NCBI RefSeq assembly: GCF_002929535.1
Contig: NZ_PJJO01000057.1
Coordinates: forward strand, 186,001 to 250,000
Reading direction: 5' to 3'
Origin: Cryobacterium sp. Y11
Lineage (GTDB): Bacteria; Actinomycetota; Actinomycetes; Actinomycetales; Microbacteriaceae
Length of the DNA stretch: 64,000 nucleotides
In this document: positions 1 through 8,082 of the stretch, piece by piece
How the letters are laid out: each line of letters begins with the position of its first letter
Position numbering within the stretch: position 1 is the first letter of the stretch
The notes under the pieces: generated by a model
Told to the model about the DNA's origin: nothing
Seen by the model: only the letters and a program-made list of their open reading frames with translations
The model's database searches: none
Position numbers and translations under genes: made by a program

Positions 1-1040
1 CCACTCTCTCGCACTTTGACCTTCCGGCGGCCCTCCGCGGTGGCTGGCTGAACCGCGACACCGCCGGCCGTTTCGCCGACTATGTCAACGCCGTGGGAGA
101 GGCGTTCGGCGACCGCATCGATGCCTGGGTGACCATCGCCCAGCCGGCCACGGTCACCATCAAGGGCTATGCGCTCGGCATCCACGCGCCCGGCCGCACC
201 CTGCTGTTCGACGCGTTGCCCACCGTGCACCACCAGCTGCTCGCGCACGGACTGGCCGTACAAGGCCTGCGCGCCGCTGACGTGCGTGGACGCATCGGCC
301 TCGTGAACACCCACACTCCCGTGCAGTCGGCGACCGACCGGGATCAGGACCGCTCCTACGCCGCCCTCTACGATCTGCTGGCGAACCGCGTGTTCGCCGA
401 TCCCGTGCTGCTCGGCCACTATCCGGACCCGCTCGAACCGTTCGCGGTGGAGCTGCGCACCCTGCTTGAGACCGACCCAGACGATCTGCGCACGATCCAC
501 CAGCCGCTCGACTTCTACGGCGTGAACTACACCGAGCCAGCTCGCATCGCCGCCGGCCCGACGACGCTCACGGCCCCAGACGGGCAGCCGATCCCCGTCA
601 CGTCCTGGCCGTTCCACCTCGAGCCCTTCCGCGAACACCCCACCACCGCCACCGGCGCCGTCAACGCGCCCGAGTACGTCGCCGTCGCGCTCGCCGAACT
701 GGCCAAACGCTACCCCGCGCTACCACCCGTCTACCTGTCGCTGGCCGGCGGCGCCTTCTTCGATCAAGCGGATGCCCGCCACTTCGTGCACGATCCAGCC
801 CGCATCGACTACCTCGCCGAACACCTCGTTGCCGCCCTCGACGCCACGACTTCCGGATCCCCTGCCGCCGCTATCGACCTCGCTGGCGTCGCCTTCTGGT
901 CGCTGCTCGACGCGTTCGAGTGGAACGCCGGCTACACCCAGCCGACCGGCCTCGTGCACGTTGACTTCGCCAACGACCGCCGCACGCGCACCCCCAAATC
1001 GAGCTACCGCTGGCTGCAGCACGCCCTGGCGAACCGCTAG
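1..1040 (+). CDS. Glycoside hydrolase family 1 homologue, 5' partial, catalytic residues missing
   Basis: The last ~346 residues of a beta-glucosidase-type GH1 protein; the reading frame is already open at base 3, so the true start lies before the window. GH1 landmarks seen: HFDLPAAL..GGWLNRD at the left edge, LDFYGVNY near 511-534, RIDYLAEHL near 808-834 and SLLDAFEWNAGY near 898-933. The acid/base motif (normally NEP) reads AQP, with Gln at 141-143, and the nucleophile motif (normally TENG) reads SLAG, with Leu at 741-743. Both catalytic glutamates are therefore absent although the frame and fold motifs are intact. In the family this predicts no glycosidase activity; a carbohydrate-binding role is speculation. 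The stop codon overlaps the 3' end of the opposite-strand permease pseudogene. Confidence 0.85.
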   Translation, partial: TLSHFDLPAALRGGWLNRDTAGRFADYVNAVGEAFGDRIDAWVTIAQPATVTIKGYALGIHAPGRTLLFDALPTVHHQLLAHGLAVQGLRAADVRGRIGLVNTHTPVQSATDRDQDRSYAALYDLLANRVFADPVLLGHYPDPLEPFAVELRTLLETDPDDLRTIHQPLDFYGVNYTEPARIAAGPTTLTAPDGQPIPVTSWPFHLEPFREHPTTATGAVNAPEYVAVALAELAKRYPALPPVYLSLAGGAFFDQADARHFVHDPARIDYLAEHLVAALDATTSGSPAAAIDLAGVAFWSLLDAFEWNAGYTQPTGLVHVDFANDRRTRTPKSSYRWLQHALANR

Positions 1041-1756
1041 GGCGTGCGCCGCCGCCGCGTTACCGACCCGAGCACGACGATTCCCACAATCCACGCCCCA
1101 ATGATCAGCAGCTCCCCGCCGACATGGGCGGCGTCGTTCGAATCGGCAGCGACCGCCTACAGCGTGTCGATCGCGTGCGACAGCGGTAGCCCGTCGCTGA
1201 TCGCACGCAACACATCGGGCAGCTGCGCGCGCGGCAGAAAGATGCCGCCGAGCAGAATGTGCGAAAACACCAGCGCCGGTATGAACTGCACGACCTGAAA
1301 TTCCGTGCGGGCGAACGCGCTCGCGAGCAGGCCAAGGGTCGTGCCGAGCACGGCATCCGCTACCGCGACAGCGAGCAACAGCCAGGTCGACCCGGAGATC
1401 TCAAGCCTGCACACCCAGACCGTAGACGCCACGGCGACGGCCGACTGCGCCACCGCGAGCGTGTGCCCCAGAATGAGATCATCCGTGCCGAGCGGCATCG
1501 ACAGCAGCCGCTCGAGCGTGCCGGTGCGGCGTTCGCGCAGGGTCGTGATGCTCGTCACGAGAAACATCACGATGAACGGGAAGAGCGCGATCATGCCCGG
1601 CCCGATCGCGGCGAACACCACGGTGTCCGAGAAGATCCAGGCCACCAGTCCAATCAACAGGCTCGGCACCACGAGCAACAGTACGATTGCGCGCGGGTCG
1701 TGCCGCACCTAGCTGAGTACCCGGCCGGCCGCCGCGAGAGGGCGCTGCGGGGTCAT
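1037..1756 (-). pseudogene. ABC-2 type exporter permease, broken by two in-frame TAG codons
   Basis: Reading from the ATG at 1756 gives exactly 240 codons ending at the TAG at 1037-1039. The product is a DrrB-like ABC-2 permease with several membrane spans (for example LLVVPSLLIGLVAWIF) and the ABC-2 motif RERRTGTLERLL. Two TAG codons interrupt it: one at codon 16, directly before VRHDPR, where related permeases often have Gln (LxQLRHDP), and one after AIDTL near codon 200. The frame continues correctly beyond both and ends with a last hydrophobic segment and RRRRTP. CAG-to-TAG transitions are the simplest explanation. The start overlaps the ancestral stop of the ATPase gene (TGATG), so the two formed an operon. 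I call it a pseudogene because the partner ATPase is also broken. Confidence 0.8.
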
Positions 1757-2558
1757 CAGGGGCTCGAATCACGCAGTGAATCGTCAGCGTGCGGATGCCG
1801 CGCAATCAGCGGCTCGAATTCTCAAGCGGATGCCGCGCAATCAGCGCCAGGAAGGCTCCCTCGGTATCGCTGGGTCCGATCGCCGCGAGCAGTCCAACCG
1901 GCCTGTCATCGGCCAGAATCTCGCCGTCGCGCATGAGCAGCAACCGGTCGCAGCGGCTGGCCTCGTCCATCACGTGACTGGAAACGAGCAGGCTCGTTCC
2001 CGAGGCGGGGAGCTGATGAAACGGAGTTTAGAGTTCGACCCGCAGCACCGGGTCGAGGCCGACGGTCGGTTCGTCGAGCACGAGCACGAGCACGAGCAGG
2101 TCGGGGGAGCCGAGCAACGCTCCGGCCAGTGACACCCGACTCCGCTGCCCGCCGGAGAGCGACCCGACGAGCTGACCGGCTTGATTAGTCAGGTCGGCCA
2201 GGGCGAGCACGCGGTCGATGTCGCTCTGCGGCGCACCGAGCACGGCGCGAAAATAGCGCAGGTTCCGCCACGCGGTGAGGTCGTCATACACGCTCGCATC
2301 CTGCGTGACAGAGCCAACGCGGTGCCGCAGCGACGCCGATCCGGCCGGGGCGCCGAGCACGGTGACGGTGCCGGACTGCACTACCTGAACGCCGACGATC
2401 GATCTCAGGAGGGTGGTCTTGCCGCATCCGCTCGGGCCGAGCAGTCCCACCACGACTCCGCGAGCAACGTTGACCGAGAGCCCCTGTAGCACCGGATGTT
2501 TTCCCCGCCGCACCTGCAGATCGGTCACCTCGACCGCGAGGGCGGATGTGTTCATCAT
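1756..2558 (-). pseudogene. ABC exporter ATPase (DrrA-like), broken by a stop, a duplication and a repeat expansion
   Basis: The start is MMNTS at 2558. Walker A (LGPSGCGKTTLLRS), signature (SGGQRSRVSLA) and Walker B (LDEPTVGLDP) are readable. Three lesions are visible. A TAA at 2028-2030 truncates it after VLRVEL, yet the same frame continues with LPASGTSLLVSSHVMDEAS, the expected family sequence. A direct duplication of period 35 bp (21-bp identical copies at 1791-1811 and 1826-1846) shifts the C-terminus; without 35 bp the remaining 768 bp equal 256 codons ending in a TGATG overlap with the permease start. A GAGCAC hexanucleotide run (about 2077-2099) inserts Val-Leu pairs before Walker B. 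It was the partner of the neighbouring permease pseudogene in a small-molecule exporter. Confidence 0.85.
1791..1846. repeat. 21-bp direct repeat, period 35 bp
   Basis: Two identical 21-bp copies (1791-1811 and 1826-1846) containing GCGGATGCCGCGCAATCAG. They lie at the 3' end of the ATPase pseudogene, and the duplicated 35 bp explain its C-terminal frameshift. Confidence 0.9.
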
Positions 2559-2637
2559 GTCCGCACTCTCTGCCGTGGCGCGATCCCTGTCAAGCCCACA
2601 ATGGGCGTTAGTTCGTCTCAGCGGCAGCGGCAGCGGC

Positions 2638-2690
2638 GGGGGGAGGGGATGGGGCGGGGGGTGTGGTGGTGGTGGTGGTGGTGGTGGTGC
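2638..2690 (+). repeat. G-run cluster (possible G-quadruplex) followed by a (TGG)n microsatellite
   Basis: Four G runs separated by 1-2 bases (2638-2643, 2645-2648, 2651-2654, 2656-2661) fit a strong G-quadruplex motif. About nine TGG units follow to 2690. It is preceded by AGCGGC-type hexanucleotides. It lies ~80-130 bp upstream of the ATPase pseudogene start, G-rich on the template strand of that gene. Confidence 0.8.
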
Positions 2691-2764
2691 GGAGCGTGGC
2701 GTGGAGCGTCGCTGATCGCGGTACTTCACGGTGCGCGGGTGTTGCGCCGCTGCGCGGGAGGCCG

Positions 2765-2975
2765 AACTCCCGCGCACTGACGCAGCTCCCGCGCGTCGCG
2801 AGGCGCGGGAGCTGCGGCCACACTCAAACTCCCGCACATTGCCACAGATCCCGCGCAGCGTGCTTCACCGTCACGGCGGCGACGCCAGAACTCCCGCGCA
2901 CTGCCACAGCTCCCGCGCAGCGTGCTTCGCCGTCACCGCACCGACGCCGGAACTCCCGCGCAGGCTGCTGGCACG
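2765..2975. repeat. 62-bp tandem repeat, three copies plus a partial
   Basis: Units begin with AACTCCCGC at 2765, 2827, 2889 and 2951, an exact 62-bp period. Units 2 and 3 are close throughout, including GCGTGCTTC.CCGTCAC; unit 1 diverges in its second half; unit 4 is truncated just before the GNAT promoter. Each unit has two CTCCCGCGCA-type blocks. An 18-bp core just upstream, TGCGCCGCTGCGCGGGAG (about 2743-2760), recurs near 43.96 kb. Confidence 0.85.
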
Positions 2976-2980
2976 ACCAG

Positions 2981-2986
2981 TAGGGT
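2981..2986 (+). promoter_or_regulatory. -10 box of a leaderless promoter (TAGGGT)
   Basis: TAGGGT ends 7 bases before the ATG at 2994, so transcription should begin at or next to the start codon. This decides the start of the GNAT gene. Confidence 0.55.
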
Positions 2987-2993
2987 GGAACGC

Positions 2994-3485
2994 ATGATGT
3001 GTGCGCTGCCGATCCGTGTGTCTGCCGCGGCGCCGACATCCGCTGAAGCCGAGAGCGTGTCGTTTCGGTACTACGACGATATTGTCAGTCGCTACCACGG
3101 GCGACCCGCGCTGCGGCCGGAAATTTTGGACGCCCAGGCCGGGTATCCCAGCGGTGACCTGGTTCCGCCGACAGGGCTGCTCCTGCTCGCCCGCCAGGGG
3201 CGCACCGTGCTCGGCTGCGCCGGAATGCGGATTCGCCCGGGCCAGATCGGCGAAATAACCAGGGTTTTCGTCGAACCGGATGCCCGCGGTCATGGCGTCG
3301 GCCGACTGCTCATGGGGAATCTAGAACGTGAATCCCGCGCTCTGGGCCTCACCGCCATGCGGCTCGATACGCGAACCGACCTCGTCGAGGCGCGCGGTCT
3401 CTACGCATCAGTTGGCTTCATCGAGGGCGAAGCGCACAACGCTGACCCGTATGCCAACCACTGGTTTCGAAAGGAACTGCGATGA
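2994..3485 (+). CDS. GNAT family N-acetyltransferase
   Basis: About 163 residues forming one acetyltransferase domain. The acetyl-CoA loop region reads VFVEPDARGHGVGRLLM, with the Q/RxxGxG/A-type signature, followed by ALGLTAMRLDTRTDLVEARGLYASVGF, the usual strand-helix end of the fold. The substrate cannot be told from sequence. I prefer the ATG at 2994 (or 2997) to upstream frames because the -10 box TAGGGT sits 7 bases ahead and upstream sequence is tandem repeat. The stop overlaps the next gene by 4 bp (ATGA), so the two are cotranscribed. Confidence 0.85.
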   Translation: MMCALPIRVSAAAPTSAEAESVSFRYYDDIVSRYHGRPALRPEILDAQAGYPSGDLVPPTGLLLLARQGRTVLGCAGMRIRPGQIGEITRVFVEPDARGHGVGRLLMGNLERESRALGLTAMRLDTRTDLVEARGLYASVGFIEGEAHNADPYANHWFRKELR

Positions 3486-3937
3486 CCGATGTGCGCAGCA
3501 TGCCGGCGCCCGACCTCGTCCCGGAGCTTCTGGTCACCTCGCTCGAGCAGAGCCTGGATTTCTGGTGCCGCCTCTGCGGATTCGAGGTGCTGTACGACCG
3601 CCCAAACGACCGGTTTGCCTACATCAGCAGGGGCACGGCGCAGATTATGCTCGAGCAACGGGGCGCTGGGCGAAACTGGATACCGGCGGTGTTAGACCCG
3701 CCGTTTGGCCGGGGCATCAACTTTCAGATCGCGGTGCCGTCGATTGACCCGCTCGTGCAGGCTTTTCGCGTGGCCGACTGGCCGCTCTTTATGGAGTCGG
3801 AAACAAAATGGTACCGAACGGGAGAAACCGAAGCTGGCGTAGCGCAGTTTCTGGTGCAGGACCCGGACGGATACTTGATCCGATTCCAAGCGGCGACGGG
3901 CCAGCGCCCCGTCGCCGTGGCTCCCCGCACGCCTTGA
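3482..3937 (+). CDS. VOC superfamily protein (glyoxalase/bleomycin-resistance type)
   Basis: 151 residues with one vicinal-oxygen-chelate domain: LVPELLVTSLEQSLDFWCRLCGFEV at the N-terminus, and VAQFLVQDPDGYLIRFQ at the C-terminus, where E/Q and Q line the site. Such small VOC proteins bind bleomycin-like drugs or act as metal-dependent enzymes; the substrate is not predictable. Translationally coupled to the GNAT gene by an ATGA overlap, so both may modify or sequester the same small molecule, which is inference. Confidence 0.85.
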   Translation: MTDVRSMPAPDLVPELLVTSLEQSLDFWCRLCGFEVLYDRPNDRFAYISRGTAQIMLEQRGAGRNWIPAVLDPPFGRGINFQIAVPSIDPLVQAFRVADWPLFMESETKWYRTGETEAGVAQFLVQDPDGYLIRFQAATGQRPVAVAPRTP

Positions 3938-4075
3938 GCTTGCTAGGAGTGTTATGGGAAGCGGGTGGGAGCCTCCGAGGTCGCCGTTAGTATTGGCAGG
4001 TACGCGCGGGGGTTGTTGTGGCCTGGTTTTGTCGCCGTGCCCACCTACCTAGCCAATTTGCAAGGAGACGCTGCC

Positions 4076-4642
4076 ATGGAATGGCTCATCCCGGTTCTGA
4101 TCGTTGTTGCACTCGTCGCCATCGTGGGTATCTACCTGTGGTCGACGTACAACTCGCTCGTGACGCTCAACGTGCGCGTCGACGAGGCGTGGAGCGACAT
4201 CACGGTGATGCTCAAGCGTCGTGCCGACCTGCTGCCCAACCTGATTGAAACGGTGAAGGGCTACGCAGCACACGAGAAGAACGTGTTTGAAAACGTGACC
4301 CGTGCTCGGGCCGAGACCCTGTCTGCACAAGGCCCGGCCGACGCATCCGCCGCAGAGAATCACATGCAGACCGCGCTGAAAAGCATTTTTGCCGTTGCCG
4401 AGGCTTACCCGCAGCTGCAGGCCAGCCAGAACTACCTGCAGCTGCAGGGCGAGCTGGTCGACACCGAAGACAAGATCCAGGCCGCACGCCGTTTCTACAA
4501 CGGTGGCGTGCGTGAAATGAACACTAAAATCAAGGTCTTCCCGAACCACCTGTTCGCCGTGAACCTTGGCTTCACCGAACGCGACTTTTTCGAGGTGGCC
4601 GATACCGCAGCGATTGCGGAGCCACCCCGCGTGCAGTTCTAA
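4076..4642 (+). CDS. lemA: LemA family membrane-anchored protein
   Basis: 188 residues: an N-terminal membrane segment (MEWLIPVLIVVALVAIVGIYL), then a helical domain with the LemA signature WSDITVMLKRRADLLPNLIETVKGYA and the C-terminal FNNGVREMN-like stretch (FYNGGVREMNTKIKVFPNHLF). The start at 4076 follows AAGGAG at 4062-4067 and places the membrane segment at the N-terminus as in the family. LemA proteins commonly sit beside an M48 metalloprotease, as here 13 bp downstream; function is unknown, probably envelope-related. Confidence 0.9.
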   Translation: MEWLIPVLIVVALVAIVGIYLWSTYNSLVTLNVRVDEAWSDITVMLKRRADLLPNLIETVKGYAAHEKNVFENVTRARAETLSAQGPADASAAENHMQTALKSIFAVAEAYPQLQASQNYLQLQGELVDTEDKIQAARRFYNGGVREMNTKIKVFPNHLFAVNLGFTERDFFEVADTAAIAEPPRVQF

Positions 4643-4655
4643 CCGGGCTTAGTCG

Positions 4656-5540
4656 ATGTACAGCGCGATAGCTAAGAACAAACGCAATACCGTCTTCATT
4701 ATGGTGCTCTTCTTCGTGATCATCGCGGGGCTCGGGTGGCTTGCGAACGCCGTCTATGGCGCGGGCGGCTACGGCATCCTCATCGCCACGGTCGTTATCA
4801 CAGCTCTGTACGTGCTCATTCAGTACTATGCAGCTGGTCGCCAGGCCATCTCAATGAGCGGTGGTATCAGGGTCAACAGTAAGGCCGACCACCCGCGGCT
4901 CTGGCGCATCGTGGAGAACCTGTCGATCACGACCGGAACGCCCATGCCCGAGGTCTACATCATCAACGATCCGGCGCCAAATGCCTTCGCCACCGGCCGC
5001 GACCCCAAGCACGCCATCGTCGCAGCGACCACCGGCCTTCTCGACATTATGGATGATTCCGAACTCGAAGGGGTCATGGCCCACGAGATCGGCCACGTGC
5101 GCAACTACGATATTCGCGTCTCGATGGTCGTGTTCGGCCTCGTCGTCGCGATCGGGTTCATCTCCGATATGTTTTTGCGCATGGCCTTCTTCGGCCGCAA
5201 TAACAACAGCAACGGCAACCCCGTCGTCATGGTCTTCGGCCTCGTGGCCATGATCGTGGCTCCGCTTATCGCGACGGTCGTGCAGCTCGCTATTTCTCGC
5301 CAGCGCGAATATTTAGCGGATGCGACGAGCGCGTTAACGACGCGGCATCCGGATGCCCTCGCCTCCGCCCTGGCCAAACTCGGCGAGTACGGTCGCCCGA
5401 TGCAGAAGCAGAACAGCTCGATGGCGCACCTGTGGATCTCCGATCCGCTGAAGAAGGGCGCCATGGGCAAGCTGTTTGCGACGCATCCGCCGATCGAGGA
5501 GCGCATCGAGCGCTTGACCGCGATGGGCCGCAAGTTCTAG
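4656..5540 (+). CDS. htpX: M48 family (HtpX-like) membrane zinc metalloprotease
   Basis: 294 residues, full length for HtpX. Two N-terminal membrane helices (residues ~13-30 and 38-60), zinc site HEIGH with preceding GVMA, third ligand in EYLADATSA, and two further membrane spans around residues 150-210. The C-terminus has the family motif FATHPPIEERIERL. HtpX proteases degrade misfolded membrane proteins. It forms an operon with lemA (13 bp apart). Confident in family; its exact targets are unknown. Confidence 0.92.
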   Translation: MYSAIAKNKRNTVFIMVLFFVIIAGLGWLANAVYGAGGYGILIATVVITALYVLIQYYAAGRQAISMSGGIRVNSKADHPRLWRIVENLSITTGTPMPEVYIINDPAPNAFATGRDPKHAIVAATTGLLDIMDDSELEGVMAHEIGHVRNYDIRVSMVVFGLVVAIGFISDMFLRMAFFGRNNNSNGNPVVMVFGLVAMIVAPLIATVVQLAISRQREYLADATSALTTRHPDALASALAKLGEYGRPMQKQNSSMAHLWISDPLKKGAMGKLFATHPPIEERIERLTAMGRKF

Positions 5541-5575
5541 ACCGACACCTTTGACTTTTTGACGCGATGACAGAT

Positions 5576-6781
5576 CTACCGCAGTTCGGCGGCGAGACCG
5601 TTTGCTAGGTTGCCGCGCGGTGCGACGACGATCTCCCCCAGGCCCTGCCAGAGCGCCGCTTCCCGCAGCACGTGCGCGAGCCGCGCTGCAGCATCCGTTG
5701 GCGCGGCCGGCTCAGCCCAGGCCGACTGTACCCGCAGCACGCCGGCCTGCCGGTCGTTCTTCAGGTCAACCCGTCCGACGACCATGTCGCCGAGCAAAAT
5801 CGGCAGCGAGTAGTAGCCGAACACACGTTTGGGTTCCGGCGTGTAAATCTCGATGCGGTAATGAAATTTAAACAAGCGCAGGGCGCGGGCGCGTTCCCAG
5901 ACCACGGGGTCAAACGGCGACAATATCGCTTGCGCGTCCATCGTGCGCGGTAGCCGCGCGTCCCGGTGCAGCCAGGCCGCGCCAGCAGCGCCCCGCGCGC
6001 CCCAACCCGGCACCGCCACCGGAATCAGCTCCCCGGACTCCTCCAGATCGACAATGGCGGCGAGGGCTGGAGCAGCCTTCAGTCGAAAGTAATCCGCGAA
6101 ATCCTTCGCGGTGCCGATACCGTGGGCACGAGCCGAGCGGCGAATCAGCTCGCGGTGGGCATCCGCTGATGAAATTTCGGTGCCGAGCAGCTCGGGGGAG
6201 AAGACCTGTTCCGGCAGGGCGTAGACGCGTTCAAAGCGGATGCGGCCGGCGCTGACCACATCTCCCCAGCTAAACAAGACTTCCAGGCCGGTCTTCACCT
6301 CGGACCAGCCCCACCACGGGCCACTGCGTTTGTTGGCGTCGTGTTCGATCGCGCTCGCTCGCATCGGGCCGTTGGCGGCGAGCTCGGCGAGCAGCCAGTC
6401 GAGCATCGACCGATTGCTTTGTGACCAATCGTCTGGTGCGCTGGCCGAGCGGTCGCGACTGTGTTGCATGCGCCAACGAAACAGCGGCCAGACATCGATC
6501 GGAAGAAACGAGGCTTCGTGCGCCCAATATTCGGTGAAGCGCGACTGGCTCCCGGTGGTGAGCCGGTCGAGCTGGGTCTTGTCGTATGGGCCCAGTCGGC
6601 TGAATGCCGGCATGTAGTGGCTACGTTCGAACACGTTGACGGAGTCGATTTGCAGCAGTTCGAGCCGGTTCACCAGGGCGGTGAGCTGGCGGATGCCGAC
6701 GGTCGTCGTCGACCGGGCGCCGAATCCCTGGCTCGCGAGGGCAATCCGCCGCGCCAGTGCGGGTGTAACCGTGGTGACCAT
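5576..6781 (-). CDS. YcaQ/AlkX-like DNA glycosylase (winged-helix HTH_42 family)
   Basis: 401 residues of the HTH_42 winged-helix glycosylase family. The motif [15 protein letters not shown] contains Q-hydrophobic-D (QID), typical of the YcaQ-like branch rather than the AlkZ branch (QxQ). [11 protein letters not shown] and WPLFRWRM are also family-conserved, and the C-terminus ([27 protein letters not shown]-like) matches. E. coli YcaQ unhooks interstrand crosslinks and alkylated bases. I place the start at 6781 because the -10 box TAGAGT lies 7 bases upstream. It is a single gene convergent with htpX. Confidence 0.85.
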   Translation of the reverse strand: [401 protein letters not shown]

Positions 6782-6788
6782 TCGTCTC

Positions 6789-6794
6789 ACTCTA
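6789..6794 (-). promoter_or_regulatory. -10 box of a leaderless promoter (TAGAGT) for the glycosylase
   Basis: On the minus strand TAGAGT ends 7 bases before the ATG at 6781, supporting a leaderless transcript and the chosen start. Confidence 0.5.
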
Positions 6795-6951
6795 GCTGCA
6801 CCCCCGTTCACCTGCCGTTAAGGTGGAAAACGTTTAGTCGCCATGTAATCTTCGTAGTGTCGGGCGACCGGCTCACCCTGCCCATATCCTGTTTCCCCGG
6901 CGCGTTTGCACAGTAATCAAACGTTCCGGAACCGGTCATAATGGAGGAAAA

Positions 6952-8082
6952 TTGTCTCTCAAACGCACTCTGACGGTGTCCCTGGCCGCCGCGGCAGCTC
7001 TCGCGCTGACGCTCACCGCATGTTCCACCGCTTCCGAGGCTCCGGCTTCGGGAGTCGACGCATCGACGGCAACCAACCTCGAGGCCTTCGGTGATCTGGC
7101 CGGGCTCGAAGAAGCCGCGATTGCGGAAGGCGCATTGAACGTGATCGCCCTGCCCCGCGACTGGGCAAATTACGGCGCCATACTCGATCTGTTCGCCGAG
7201 AAGTACCCCGAGATTTCACTCACGGAGGCATCTCCCGATGGCTCGAGCGCCGAGGAAATTCAGGCTGCCGACAACCTCAAGGGCCAGGACACGGCTCCGG
7301 ATGTCTTCGACCTCGGCCTGGCCGTCGCCCTCTCCAGTACCGACCGTTTCGCTCCGTACCAGGTTGCCAACTGGGCCGACATTCCCGACGCGCTCAAGGA
7401 GGCCTCCGGACTCTACGTCGGCGACTACGGCGGATACCTGTCGGTGGGCTACGACCCCGACGTCGTGCCGGAGCCGAAGGAACTCTCCGATCTGCTCGAT
7501 GATGCCTACAAGGGCAAGGTCGCGATGAACGGTGACCCGACCCAGGCCGGTGCGGCGTTTGCCGCTGTTGGCCTCGCTACCGTGCAGAGCGGCGGAACGG
7601 TCGATGACTTTCAGCCCGGCATCGACTTCTTCTCCGAGCTCAATGCTGCCGGTAACTTTCTGAAGGTCAACCCGACGACGGCGACCGTCGCGTCCGGCGA
7701 GACGCCGGTGGTATTCGACTGGGATTACCTGAATGTCGGCTATGGCGCTCAGCTGGAGGGCCAGCGCAACTGGAAAATCGTCGTATTTGATGGCGTCGGC
7801 TACGCGGGCTATTACAACCAGGCAATCAACAAGGATGCCCCGCACCCGGCTGCAGCGCGGCTCTGGCAGGAATTCCTGTACAGCGATGAAGCACAAAACC
7901 TGTGGCTGGCCGGCGGCGCGCGCCCGGCGCGGGCCGAGGCCATGGCCGAGGCCGGCACCATCGACACCGAGTTGTTCGACGCGCTGCCGAAGGCTCCGAG
8001 CGACACCGTCGTTCCGACCGAAGAGCAGAGCACGGCGGCCGCCACGCTTCTCGGCGAAAAGTGGGCCGCGGCTGTCCAGTAA
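6952..8082 (+). CDS. ABC importer substrate-binding lipoprotein
   Basis: 376 residues starting at TTG (6952), 7 bases after GGAGG. A lipoprotein signal peptide ends in LTAC with the lipidated Cys at residue 24. The mature part is a type 2 periplasmic-binding-protein fold of the family that binds polyamines, Fe(III) or phosphonates (LNVIALPRDWANYGAILDLF; ends with an alpha-helical tail). First of a four-gene operon with two permeases and an ATPase. The ligand cannot be read from sequence; polyamine- or amino-acid-like compounds are plausible. Confidence 0.88.
   Translation: MSLKRTLTVSLAAAAALALTLTACSTASEAPASGVDASTATNLEAFGDLAGLEEAAIAEGALNVIALPRDWANYGAILDLFAEKYPEISLTEASPDGSSAEEIQAADNLKGQDTAPDVFDLGLAVALSSTDRFAPYQVANWADIPDALKEASGLYVGDYGGYLSVGYDPDVVPEPKELSDLLDDAYKGKVAMNGDPTQAGAAFAAVGLATVQSGGTVDDFQPGIDFFSELNAAGNFLKVNPTTATVASGETPVVFDWDYLNVGYGAQLEGQRNWKIVVFDGVGYAGYYNQAINKDAPHPAAARLWQEFLYSDEAQNLWLAGGARPARAEAMAEAGTIDTELFDALPKAPSDTVVPTEEQSTAAATLLGEKWAAAVQ

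Larger units (their letters stand above)
2559..2993. other. Intergenic region without a credible gene
   Basis: Between the decayed exporter and the GNAT gene I see only low-complexity DNA: the G-rich microsatellite and a 62-bp tandem repeat. Open frames here are artefacts of repeat composition, giving runs of Pro or Val. Confidence 0.75.

Noticed and set aside
1157..1756. TAG recoding (pyrrolysine or suppressor) in the permease
   Set aside because: No recoding element or amber-suppressor gene is visible and the partner ATPase is also broken by TAA and a duplication, so decay is simpler.
2765..2975. CRISPR-like array
   Set aside because: The 62-bp units are similar over the whole length, with no unique spacers and no cas genes.
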